A stretch of DNA of 21,602 nt, from NCBI GenBank assembly GCA_964481835.1, contig CAYZTT010000012.1, positions 1 through 21,602 of the forward strand, read 5' to 3'. The DNA comes from JABIBT01 sp964481835 (GTDB taxonomy: Archaea; Nanobdellota; Nanobdellia; SCGC-AAA011-G17; PNOQ01). Below are positions 13,911 to 21,602 of this stretch, in pieces (the stretch's first letter is position 1; each line of letters starts with the position of its first letter). Made by a program: the position numbers and the translations under genes. The notes under the pieces were generated by a model, which saw only the letters and a program-made list of their open reading frames with translations, ran no database searches and was not told the origin of the DNA.

Positions 13911-15566
13911 ATGCCAAAAAACGAGGATATCGAGATTAAATTCTCTTCTAGTTTCTTAAAGAAGAACTGGAAGTATATAGTGCTGATTCTGATCCTTTTA
14001 TGTGGATTCTATCTTCGAGTCTATCATGCAGATTATCCGGTCGTGGGTTATCATAATTGGAAAGAAACCCATTATTTAACTGAGGCAAATAACTTTGTTG
14101 AGGGAGGATATTTTGAACATGGATTTTTTATCCCGTCTACAGACTTCCCACATATTAAAGATGCATATTCTGACCCCGCGGGAGCGCACTCGGATCCTTT
14201 CCCAGTAATTTCTATACTTGTTTCACTGTTCTTTTTTGTATTTGGATCCAGTTTGCTTGTAGCAAGGCTTGTAAACATATTTTTGGGGGTAGGGATTATA
14301 CTTTTGATGTATTTGATCTTGAAAAAATTGTTCAGAAGAGAAGATTTAGCTTTGGTCGGAGCGTTAGTTACTGCAATAAATCCATTATTTGTATTTTTTA
14401 ATCGGCAGGTCCAAGATATTAACTCTGCAATGTTCTTTGGCTTGCTATCTATTTTGATGTATTTGATTTGGCGGAATAGTAGTAAAATGAAACACCTTAT
14501 TTTGACAGCATTATTTATGGGGATATCTTTCATGAACAAATATAGCTTTGCATTGCTTGCGGTTCCGATATTTTTTACATTCCCCTTTTCTAAACTGAGA
14601 AACAAAGAGAAACTCAAACAGACTATTGTTAGTGCTTTATTTTTTATAGTTCCTGTTTTGTTTTGGTTTTTCTATAGTAAAATAAAATCTGTTGAATTGA
14701 ATACCAAGATTGCAGCGACCCAATTTAAAATATCTACACTTGCATCTCCTGCATTCTGGCAGTCTTTGCAATCTTATATTGCGGATAATTATACTTTCTT
14801 AGGGGTGTTTTTGGCTTTCTTAGGATTATTGTTTTTTATCATGTTTTTCAAAAAAAGATTTGAATACAAATTTTTCTTATGGTACCTTATTGGAACGATT
14901 CCCTGGTTAGTTGTTATGTCTGATAAACTTTCTGGACATAATTATCATCAATACCCTCTGGTTCCCCTGTTTGCATTTTTAGTAGCTTATTGTTTCCTAA
15001 TTATATCTGTTAATATTGCAAAGGTTTTGAAGAATAAGAAAATTAAATGGATAGTTTTGATTGCATTATTTGTAGTATTGTTAATCCCCTCATTAGAATC
15101 AAAGGACAGGATGTTTGACACACAATTTATCGGACTTGATGTGGCCGGGGAATATATTAATGAGAACTCTGAGCCAAATGAACGGATTCTATTCCCAGGG
15201 CATCAGAGCTATGGAGTGTTATGGCATGCAGATAGGATGGGGTTTGCAGAGATTCCAATTGAGGAGGATATAGTTTATGCAGAAAATGAGAGGAACGTTA
15301 CTTGGATATTCCTATACCGCTGGGGATTAGATGTCATGAATCAGCCACAATGGAGTTATATTTCAGAAAATTATCATTTAGAGCAAGTCGCTTTCGAACT
15401 ACAAGGGAATAATCAACCTAATTTAGTTTATCTATTATTGAAAAAGGGAGGATCCTTTGATCCAAATACATTAAGCAATTTTACATTGACTCCCGAAATG
15501 ACTCAAACTAGAATGTATGAGTTTAGTGGGGGAGAATTTCCCCTCTATTATTCTTCTGAAATTTAA
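13911..15566 (+). CDS. GT-C (GT39/PMT-like) membrane glycosyltransferase
   Basis: A 551-residue protein with about ten to eleven membrane helices and a C-terminal extracellular-type domain from about 395. After the first helix (about 21-34) comes the external loop YHNWKETHY at 47-55. This occupies the place of the catalytic acidic loop of PMT/ArnT enzymes, with E52 the candidate. NRQVQDIN follows helix four and HNYHQYPL lies near 345. These enzymes take a sugar from polyprenyl phosphate on the outer membrane face. The frame is open back to an ATG at 13830, but that would run into the divergent GT2 gene and past the TATA box. ATG 13911 fits promoter spacing and protein layout. The 3' end overlaps the flippase-like gene by 44 bp on the opposite strand. 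Acceptor and sugar are unknown. Confidence 0.8.
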   Translation: MPKNEDIEIKFSSSFLKKNWKYIVLILILLCGFYLRVYHADYPVVGYHNWKETHYLTEANNFVEGGYFEHGFFIPSTDFPHIKDAYSDPAGAHSDPFPVISILVSLFFFVFGSSLLVARLVNIFLGVGIILLMYLILKKLFRREDLALVGALVTAINPLFVFFNRQVQDINSAMFFGLLSILMYLIWRNSSKMKHLILTALFMGISFMNKYSFALLAVPIFFTFPFSKLRNKEKLKQTIVSALFFIVPVLFWFFYSKIKSVELNTKIAATQFKISTLASPAFWQSLQSYIADNYTFLGVFLAFLGLLFFIMFFKKRFEYKFFLWYLIGTIPWLVVMSDKLSGHNYHQYPLVPLFAFLVAYCFLIISVNIAKVLKNKKIKWIVLIALFVVLLIPSLESKDRMFDTQFIGLDVAGEYINENSEPNERILFPGHQSYGVLWHADRMGFAEIPIEEDIVYAENERNVTWIFLYRWGLDVMNQPQWSYISENYHLEQVAFELQGNNQPNLVYLLLKKGGSFDPNTLSNFTLTPEMTQTRMYEFSGGEFPLYYSSEI

Positions 15567-16443
15567 TTTTAGAGCTTATTGCGGCCAAGACCAATTCTGT
15601 TAAGATCGTTAGTAGGCGAATGATTATAGGCACTATGGTTGCCAGGGCATTTGGTAAATATGGGTACAATAATAGAACCATTATTCCTTCTCTGACCCCC
15701 AAGCCGCCGGGAGTTAGGAAACTGATATATCCTAGTGCCCAAGAGGCAGCAAATATGCCCGAAATGATGAATATTAAGGAATAGGCTATTTGGGGATATA
15801 TGGATTTTATGATAAAAAATAGGGAATGCCCTATAATTAGCCATCCGATTAAATAGAATATCAGCAGGAAGAGGGTGAACTTTAGAGAAATATTTATTTT
15901 TATTTCATTGGTTATTTTCTTTACTTTTTTTAATAATTTATTCAATACCTTTTCAAAATATTTTGTTCTTATTATTAACAGCCCCAAGATTGTTAGCATG
16001 AAAATTAGTATTGTTTTGGGGTCTTGTGAATTTAAGCTAAAGAAAACTACGAAGAACCCTGCGGAGATAAGCATTAGCAGGGTTTCAATCACCATACTAG
16101 TTAGGGTTGTTATCTTTGGAATCTTTAATTTTGAAGAGAGATATGTTCTGCCTATTATATGCCATACTTTCCCAGGGGTATATTTTCCTATTTCTGAGAG
16201 GGATCTTATCTTAAATGCTTCTTTGAAACTTATGGAGTGCCCTTGCCTTTTTAATATTTGAATCCAGACAAATGTATGGAACAAATAGAATATTAGCAGA
16301 AACAGAAATGAGATAATTAGGAGAGAGATATCTAAGTTCCCCATGTTTGCAGAAAGTTCATCCCAGTTTTGAGAGAGATTTAGAAAAAGAAAGTAAAAGA
16401 TAATTACTAATATTATTGAACCCAAGATGTTCTTGATTTTCAT
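15523..16443 (-). CDS. LPG-synthase-TM / flippase-like membrane protein
   Basis: A 306-residue polytopic protein with about eight helices of the lysylphosphatidylglycerol-synthase transmembrane (UPF0104, flippase-like) superfamily. The markers are the amphipathic YTPGKVWHIIGR segment near 90-101, preceded by an acidic-basic IRSLSEIGK, and the conserved FLTPGGLGVREG loop near 250-261. Archaeal members such as the C-terminal part of Haloferax AglD occur in N-glycosylation clusters. The start ATG overlaps the methyltransferase stop (ATGA), and the 3' end overlaps the convergent GT-C gene. It is the last gene of the aglB operon. A role in moving lipid-linked sugars is inferred from context; no enzymatic domain is attached. 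Confidence 0.8.
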   Translation of the reverse strand: MKIKNILGSIILVIIFYFLFLNLSQNWDELSANMGNLDISLLIISFLFLLIFYLFHTFVWIQILKRQGHSISFKEAFKIRSLSEIGKYTPGKVWHIIGRTYLSSKLKIPKITTLTSMVIETLLMLISAGFFVVFFSLNSQDPKTILIFMLTILGLLIIRTKYFEKVLNKLLKKVKKITNEIKINISLKFTLFLLIFYLIGWLIIGHSLFFIIKSIYPQIAYSLIFIISGIFAASWALGYISFLTPGGLGVREGIMVLLLYPYLPNALATIVPIIIRLLTILTELVLAAISSKIKFQKNNRGEILPH

Positions 16444-17147
16444 TTTCTTGCTATGGCGATTAATCCAATTCCCTTATCTGTCCAATTGAATAAGTTATCT
16501 ACTTTGAAGATATTTGATAGTGGCCTGGAATATCTCTTTATCTTGGATTTCTTTATATTCTCATTATTGAGCGTTTTTAGAAATAACTTTCTATGGTAAA
16601 ATCTTGTTAAGGGGAATCCCCAATAGTGTATTTTTTCTACTTTGAATCCGTTGTTTTCGAGGAGTATTTTTAGGCTTTTTTTTGTATATCTTCTATGGTG
16701 GCTGGCCCACTCATCGCTTTTATCCCAGAGTTTTGGATTTGCGGGAACACTAAGGATCACTACCCCGTCTTTTTTTAGAACTCGGTTTAGTTCGCTTGCT
16801 GCCTTGTTATCATTTTCTATGTGTTCTAATATTTCTCCGCAAAATATTCCATCAAAAGAATCTGGCTCAAAGGGGAGATCTGTTATGTCTCCTTGCTTTA
16901 CTTTTATGTTTGGGAAATCTTTTATTTTTTCTGAGACGTATTCTACAAATTTCTCGGATAAATCTATGCCAGTGATATCGAACTTTTTATTTGAGGCCCT
17001 TATGGATAGACTTCCATTGCCGAATCCTGCATCCAGAATCTTTCCGCCTTTTAGAAATTTATTGATATTATTTAGTAGAAGTGTTTCTCTATAGTAATGT
17101 CTTGGTCCAAAGAATTCTGGTTCCGCGCCCCATTCATTTATCTCCAT
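16440..17147 (-). CDS. Class I SAM-dependent methyltransferase
   Basis: A 235-residue soluble methyltransferase. Motif I is LDAGFGNGS at 38-46, the SAM-ribose acidic residue is D62 (GIDLSEKF), GDITDLPF lies at 86-93, and FCGEILEHI at 102-110 is the motif IV region, followed by LKKDGVVILSVPA. The later DEWASHHRRYTKKSL stretch is typical of glycan- or quinone-type methylases. It lies between the GT4 gene (14-bp overlap) and the flippase-like gene (4-bp overlap) and lacks an evident SD, so it is probably translated by coupling. It probably methylates a sugar of the N-glycan; the substrate is not determined by sequence. Confidence 0.82.
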   Translation of the reverse strand: MEINEWGAEPEFFGPRHYYRETLLLNNINKFLKGGKILDAGFGNGSLSIRASNKKFDITGIDLSEKFVEYVSEKIKDFPNIKVKQGDITDLPFEPDSFDGIFCGEILEHIENDNKAASELNRVLKKDGVVILSVPANPKLWDKSDEWASHHRRYTKKSLKILLENNGFKVEKIHYWGFPLTRFYHRKLFLKTLNNENIKKSKIKRYSRPLSNIFKVDNLFNWTDKGIGLIAIARK

Positions 17148-18288
17148 TTTTTATTATACTTATTGTTCTTTTTGCCAATGCATCAATCGAATACCTTTCT
17201 TTGTATAGATTGTATGAATTTAATGAGATCTTTTTTGATAATGCTTTGTTGTTTATTATTTGTTGGATTGAATCTACTATTGCTTGCTCATCTCCCCTCT
17301 TACAGAAAATTGCATTCTCTTTATTTATAAAACCTCCTTCCATACTTGCCATACTGTCGGATACCACTACTGGTTTTTGCATTGCAATCATTTGGAAAGT
17401 CTTGTTAGGGATTACTCTGGCGGCCTTCTCTCCAAGGCCGAAATGTCCTCCGAGGCAAATATCTGAATTTGAGATGATGGTTGGAAGTTCTGAGTAAGGC
17501 ACCCATTCTATGAATTCTATATTTTTTGGTTTTAATTCTCTTGCAAGGGCCATGTCTTTTTTGTAGGTTTGGCCCTTCCCTATTATTGTGAATTTTATTT
17601 TCTTATTTTCTTCTAATATTTTTGCTGCTTTTAGTATATATTCTGTTCCGTGGATGGGAGTAAATTTTCCATAGAAGAGGATGTTTATTGAATTTTCTTT
17701 CTTGCCTACCCTTTTACTAAAGAAATCATCATCTGCTCCGACCGGAATTACTCTAAGTTTTTTCCTTTTTATTTTGAATGCTCTCTGAAAATACCTTGCA
17801 TGCTCTGGCGTGTCTAGAATGATTATTGAGGCAAGTTTACAAGACCACTTATCTATTAGGAATGAGATTTTTGCCATCAAGGAATTCTTTTTGAATAATC
17901 TCCTATCAAAAACTAAGCTATCATATAGTGAAATCATGGGGTTAAAGATTATCTTTTTTCTAGGGGCCAATAATCTTGCGAGGAACATATCGAATTGACC
18001 AAGATAACCTACGATGATTGTATCGCATTTTTTTGATTCGATATATTTTTTTATTAGTTTAGCATAAGCTTTCATTATATTCCAAAGAATCTTAGGTTTT
18101 GATTTGAAGAAATTGCCCGTTTTGTCTTCTGTTTTTTCCCAGAATGGGACATGGCATTCTATTACGTTAATATTATTCCTTTTCAATCCTTTTATGAGGA
18201 TGCTATTTCTAGGATAATTCCGTTCATATGTTCCAAAATAGCAAACGGTTAATTTAGAATCCGATTTTTTGTCTGATCTCATATCCAT
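17134..18288 (-). CDS. GT4-family glycosyltransferase (GT-B fold)
   Basis: A 384-residue protein with a two-Rossmann GT-B layout. The N-terminal half carries TVCYFGTYERNYPRNS near 15-30 and ends in a PVGADDDFF linker near 202-210. The C-terminal half matches Glycos_transf_1: ILFYGKFTPIHGTEYILKAA, FTIIGKGQ, IEFIEWVPYSELP, DICLGG and PNKTFQMIAMQKPVVVSDS, with an ERYS tail. The family E-x7-E is not perfect in the Arg-Val-Ile-Pro-Asn-Lys segment. The ATG at 18288 overlaps the upstream GT2 by 35 bp; an alternative ATG at 18282 removes two residues. It probably adds a sugar to the lipid-linked glycan transferred by AglB. Donor is unknown. Confidence 0.83.
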   Translation of the reverse strand: MDMRSDKKSDSKLTVCYFGTYERNYPRNSILIKGLKRNNINVIECHVPFWEKTEDKTGNFFKSKPKILWNIMKAYAKLIKKYIESKKCDTIIVGYLGQFDMFLARLLAPRKKIIFNPMISLYDSLVFDRRLFKKNSLMAKISFLIDKWSCKLASIIILDTPEHARYFQRAFKIKRKKLRVIPVGADDDFFSKRVGKKENSINILFYGKFTPIHGTEYILKAAKILEENKKIKFTIIGKGQTYKKDMALARELKPKNIEFIEWVPYSELPTIISNSDICLGGHFGLGEKAARVIPNKTFQMIAMQKPVVVSDSMASMEGGFINKENAIFCKRGDEQAIVDSIQQIINNKALSKKISLNSYNLYKERYSIDALAKRTISIIKNGDK

Positions 18289-19192
18289 CTTTATTATCTT
18301 TTTTAATCATCATCTCTCCAAGCAAACCAAGAGAAACTAATTGGAATCCGATGACTATTAGAATAAATCCAGAAAGTATGAGACTAATGTGATCTAAGAA
18401 TGGATCTCCTCTTATTGTTTTGAATAGTATTGCGATAAATTCGAATAATGCCCCAATGAATCCTGCGAGAAATCCCCAGCCCCCAAAGAAGTGTAGTGGG
18501 CGCTTAGAATAATTTGTTAGGAATCTTATAGTTACGAAATCGAATAAACCTCGAAATAATCTCATGAAACCGTACTTACTCTTCCCAAATCTTCTTTTGT
18601 GGTGTACGACCCTTATTTCCCCCACCCTATATCCTTGGGCGGACACTAATGCCGGGATATAGCGATGCATATCTCCATATAAATGTAAATTTTTTACAAC
18701 CTCTGATCGATATGCTTTATATCCACAGTTCATATCGTGAATTTTTACCCCGGTAGCTTTTCTTGTTACATAATTTGCTAATTTTGAAGGGAGAGTTTTT
18801 GTTATTGGGTCCTTCCTTCTGAATTTCCATCCAGAGACTATATCGTATCTGTTTAAAGCTTCTAAGAATCTTGGTATTTCCCTTGGATCATCTTGTAGAT
18901 CTCCATCCATTGTGAAGATTACTTTTCCAGTTGCCTCTCTAAATCCATTTTCAAGGGCGTTAGATTTTCCGAAGTTCGCTCGATGTTGGATAAGCTTTAC
19001 TTTTTTATCCTTTTCATTAAGTTTCTTTATTTCCGGAATAGTTTTATCTCTAGAACCATCATCTATGAAAATTATCTCATATACCTTATTTAATTTAGAT
19101 AGAACTTCGTTTAATCTTTCGTAGAGGGGGGCGATATTCTCCTCTTCGTTCATTACTGGGATTAAGATGCTTATGTCCATTTTACTTTCCAT
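18254..19192 (-). CDS. GT2 polyprenyl-phosphate sugar transferase with two C-terminal helices
   Basis: A 312-residue enzyme of the ArnC/GtrB/DPM type. Motifs are ILIPVMNEEENI at 9-20, FIDDGSRDKT at 42-51, RANFGKSNAL at 71-80 and the catalytic MDGDLQDDP at 95-103. NCGYKAYR lies near 155-162, and the RRFGKSKYG segment near 200-208 is typical of polyprenyl-phosphate glycosyltransferases. Two membrane helices follow (about 235-256 and 266-288). It should transfer a sugar from a nucleotide donor to dolichyl or polyprenyl phosphate. The start could be ATG 19192 (22-bp overlap with aglB) or ATG 19180 (10-bp overlap). It is directly downstream of aglB and resembles the GT2 genes, such as aglJ, that start archaeal N-glycan assembly, but orthology is not proven. 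Confidence 0.85.
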   Translation of the reverse strand: MESKMDISILIPVMNEEENIAPLYERLNEVLSKLNKVYEIIFIDDGSRDKTIPEIKKLNEKDKKVKLIQHRANFGKSNALENGFREATGKVIFTMDGDLQDDPREIPRFLEALNRYDIVSGWKFRRKDPITKTLPSKLANYVTRKATGVKIHDMNCGYKAYRSEVVKNLHLYGDMHRYIPALVSAQGYRVGEIRVVHHKRRFGKSKYGFMRLFRGLFDFVTIRFLTNYSKRPLHFFGGWGFLAGFIGALFEFIAILFKTIRGDPFLDHISLILSGFILIVIGFQLVSLGLLGEMMIKKDNKDGYEIRQKIGF

Positions 19193-21602
19193 GTATAAAT
19201 ATCAAATCCATCTATGCCTGTTTGATGATCGAATAACTCAAAGTTTTCTACATATTCTCCTTGGTAGTAAAACAATTCTGTGAAGGTACTTTCCAATAGC
19301 GGAGCTTGCATTAATATTGAGGATTGAGTTTTAGAGATGTAGGCTGCAGCTATTTCGTCTGTTCCTTCTTCTCCTTCGAATATTTGATCGTCTATCCTAT
19401 AGGATTTGAGTTTGGCTTGGCCTGAATTAGTTTGAACAATTGCTTCATTGTCCTCTGTGATTATTAATCCGTTTGTACAGTATATTGTATTATTTTGTGT
19501 TTGACATTGTCCATCTCCGGCGTAAGCAGGGTATGGTGCGATCCATGCGTTTGCTTGTTGTTCGTTTAATCCGTTTAATTGTCTGAATGTTGATTCGGCT
19601 TCTTCTTGGGAGTATCCCATACCTACTAAGTTTGAGATTGCCGCTGTTTTTGAATTTGACTTTATTGTATCATATGCAAATGCCCTTTCGAAATCCCAGG
19701 ATCCGAAGTGTCCCCAAACCCCTGCCTTAGAAACCATATCTTCTGAAGTTATGAAATAGTTCTCTGGAGGATCACAGTGAGTGTTCTCAAGAATTTCACT
19801 AGGGTTATCTGTGTAATCTTCTAGGATTTCTCTTGCTTCATTTTCATTCTCTAGTATTATTTCATCTATCACCCTTTTTGTTGTAACGGGATCTTCTGTT
19901 TTTTCTAATAATAGGTCGTATGCATCGTTTGAACCACAATCAAGCATCCTTAGTATTGCAATGGCTTCATCTTCATTACTTGTCAATAGGGTTTTTCCTA
20001 TCCAATGTGCGGAGGGGGTATTTTGTGACGCCCCATCAAAAGTGACTGCTCTGTCTCCAATTGCCTTGAACCAGTGGCCGAAATCCCACCAAGAGTTTAT
20101 TATTGCATTCTCGGGAGATTCTTCTTTAATCTTTGTTAGTGCATTGTACCATGCATCATTCATTGAAGGTACTTCATGCAGGGCAGTATTTTGTGCCGCA
20201 GACATTAAAGGTGAGAGGCTGGCTACTGCAACTATTATCAATCCAATTGCCAGTAATTTTTTATTTAGGTCTAATTCTCTGGATCCCCAGTTTGTGATTA
20301 GCGTGTAAATTTTACCATAAAAGATTCCCAACCCTACTGCGAATACAGGGACCATATACATTACGAACCTTGCTCCCCTTGTTGTAGTTGCCAGGGTTGC
20401 TATGTACCAGAGTGCAAGCAGGATTCCGTATTTTATATCTAACTGTATTTTATTCTTTTTAAGGAATATTAATAAGATGCCCAGTGTTGCTAGCCCAAAG
20501 AATATTTTTCCACTTAAGGCCGCGATTACTTGGGTCATTGAGACTGCGTTTAGTTCTGCTACAGTGGTATAGACGTTTGGCCATAGGGTTTCATGCGCTG
20601 CAGATTTTAAGAAGAAAATTGTAAGTGGGCCCTTTATTGCATTTATGAAATTGGAAAATCCGGATAGAATTGATACAAAGACTATTGAGGAAGCAAGATA
20701 TGCCGCTGCAGTTTTTAACATGTTTTTTGTCTTTAGTTTCTTAAATACGGCGCCTTTGTATTTTATGAAGAGATATATGAAATATACAATCAATGATCCC
20801 AGTAGGACGTCAAAGATGTACCACCATCCTGTCCAGGCGAATGCAAATATCCCAGTGAATAATCCGGCTAAACCTCCAAGGAGATATTTATTTTTTGCTT
20901 TTATGGCGGTAAATGATTCTAAGAATAACCATATTATCATCAGTGGGAAGAAGACTGCGTATGCATCTGTATCCGAGAACCCTGCAGGTGTTCTCCCTAA
21001 GAAAGTTGGATGTATTGCCACAACCAGTGCAGCTATAAATCCCCCAACATTGCCCGCGATTTTTCTTGTCATAAAAAAAGCAGGAATTATTGAGAGTGCT
21101 GCGAAAATTAGAGGGAGTATAAACATTGTTTTTGATAGGGAATCATTCCCAAAAAATTGAGAGATTTGGTGCATTGTTGCCCCAATCCATGGGTGAAAAC
21201 TATTGCTTACTGGCCTTCCGTTTGGAGCTAGCATGTGGTTATCTAATGGCTTTCCATCTACCAATTCATCTCCAACGTGTCCATTTTCTATGATATTTCC
21301 TGCTTGCCTATAGTAGTGATAGGGATCTATGGCCAAGAGATAGGTTTGCCCATCTTCATCTTGATAGTAATCTTTTATGGTTTGGGCTAGTTGTTTTGAT
21401 TGCGCGGCTATTTCGGCTCCATTTGTTTCTATAAAACTTTGATACCTCTGCTCAACTAAAATATCTAGGGAGTTTTGATCAATATCGGAAGATTGTGCTA
21501 GAATTTCACTTCTTAGTTGACTTTTTAGATTACTTTCCATTGAGGACATTGCCATGTCGTCAGTTAAGGGTAATTCGTAAGTGTATGCTCTAAAGAAGAT
21601 TG
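19171..21602 (-). CDS. aglB: AglB/STT3 oligosaccharyltransferase, 5' end off window
   Basis: Transfers lipid-linked glycan to Asn of N-x-S/T sequons on the outer membrane face. The catalytic-region WWDFGHW motif is encoded at 20071-20091. Also visible are IDPYHYYRQ (first acidic external-loop motif), GFSDTDAY (second DxD-type motif) and TVAE in external loop 5, the equivalent of the TIxE/SVSE motif. About eleven to twelve helices precede a soluble C-terminal domain. The ATG at 21555 is not the start. The frame stays open to the window edge and reads ...FFRAYTYELPLTDD before it, matching the segment after the first helix of archaeal STT3, so at least helix 1 lies outside. The visible part has 810 residues. 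The long first loop (about 100 residues before DPYH) contains LKSQLRSEI and DEDGQTYLLAIDPY, seen in small-genome archaea. It heads the operon with GT2, GT4, methyltransferase and flippase-like genes. Confidence 0.93.
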   Translation of the reverse strand, partial: IFFRAYTYELPLTDDMAMSSMESNLKSQLRSEILAQSSDIDQNSLDILVEQRYQSFIETNGAEIAAQSKQLAQTIKDYYQDEDGQTYLLAIDPYHYYRQAGNIIENGHVGDELVDGKPLDNHMLAPNGRPVSNSFHPWIGATMHQISQFFGNDSLSKTMFILPLIFAALSIIPAFFMTRKIAGNVGGFIAALVVAIHPTFLGRTPAGFSDTDAYAVFFPLMIIWLFLESFTAIKAKNKYLLGGLAGLFTGIFAFAWTGWWYIFDVLLGSLIVYFIYLFIKYKGAVFKKLKTKNMLKTAAAYLASSIVFVSILSGFSNFINAIKGPLTIFFLKSAAHETLWPNVYTTVAELNAVSMTQVIAALSGKIFFGLATLGILLIFLKKNKIQLDIKYGILLALWYIATLATTTRGARFVMYMVPVFAVGLGIFYGKIYTLITNWGSRELDLNKKLLAIGLIIVAVASLSPLMSAAQNTALHEVPSMNDAWYNALTKIKEESPENAIINSWWDFGHWFKAIGDRAVTFDGASQNTPSAHWIGKTLLTSNEDEAIAILRMLDCGSNDAYDLLLEKTEDPVTTKRVIDEIILENENEAREILEDYTDNPSEILENTHCDPPENYFITSEDMVSKAGVWGHFGSWDFERAFAYDTIKSNSKTAAISNLVGMGYSQEEAESTFRQLNGLNEQQANAWIAPYPAYAGDGQCQTQNNTIYCTNGLIITEDNEAIVQTNSGQAKLKSYRIDDQIFEGEEGTDEIAAAYISKTQSSILMQAPLLESTFTELFYYQGEYVENFELFDHQTGIDGFDIYTWKVKWT

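Noticed and set aside
14072..14617. A 181-codon open frame on the minus strand inside the GT-C gene
   Set aside because: The plus frame has clear GT-C structure and a promoter; the minus frame has neither.
20645..21160. A 171-codon open frame on the plus strand
   Set aside because: It is the complement of AglB membrane helices, and its composition follows from the gene on the other strand.
1..21602. Search by eye for CRISPR arrays, tRNA genes, transposases and long direct repeats
   Set aside because: None was seen. Gene-free stretches are all under about 70 bp.

Overview
The window looks like an AT-rich archaeal chromosome segment devoted to cell-surface glycan assembly and protein N-glycosylation. 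The archaeal assignment rests on an AglB/STT3-type oligosaccharyltransferase with a WWDFG motif, and on TATA boxes about 25-28 bp upstream of start codons with almost no leader. GTG/ATG-TGA four-base overlaps and tight gene packing are also present. Lysine- and isoleucine-rich proteins and the long first external loop of AglB would fit a DPANN-type archaeon (Woese-/Pacearchaeota-like), but that finer placement is inference. There are no rRNA, tRNA, CRISPR or transposon features, and no gap longer than about 70 bp between genes.

Layout. (1) Positions 1-3200, plus strand: the end of a Gfo/Idh/MocA oxidoreductase, an SDR oxidoreductase and a 632-aa GT-B-like transferase, packed as one operon that enters from the left. 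(2) Positions 3193-7146, minus strand: a four-gene operon neuA-neuB-perosamine synthase-gmd behind one leaderless-type promoter. It should make a CMP-activated nonulosonic (sialic/legionaminic-like) acid and GDP-perosamine. (3) Positions 7216-8322, minus: a single gene with its own TATA box and clearly higher G+C, encoding a GT-B-like protein of unknown function. (4) Positions 8377-13860, minus: a six-gene operon of polyprenyl-phosphate-sugar GT2 synthase, DUF2304 membrane protein, second GT2, asparagine-synthase-like amidotransferase, SAM methyltransferase and EamA transporter. (5) Positions 13911-15566, plus: a GT-C membrane glycosyltransferase, divergent from operon 4 and sharing a single near-palindromic TATA element with it. 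(6) Positions 15523-21602, minus: AglB (cut by the right edge), GT2, GT4, methyltransferase and a flippase-like membrane protein.

Working model (inference). Nucleotide sugars (CMP-nonulosonate, GDP-perosamine) and polyprenyl-phosphate sugars are made in the cytoplasm. The GT2, GT4 and GT-B enzymes build a lipid-linked glycan, and methyltransferases and the AsnB-like enzyme may decorate it. Multispanning proteins (EamA, LPG-synthase-TM-like) may help move lipid-linked intermediates. The GT-C enzyme adds sugars outside from polyprenyl-phosphate donors, and AglB transfers the glycan to Asn in secreted proteins. The most notable points are the combination of nonulosonate and perosamine genes beside AglB, the shared bidirectional leaderless promoter, the compositionally distinct orphan GT-B gene, and the 632-aa protein as a candidate nonulosonate transferase.
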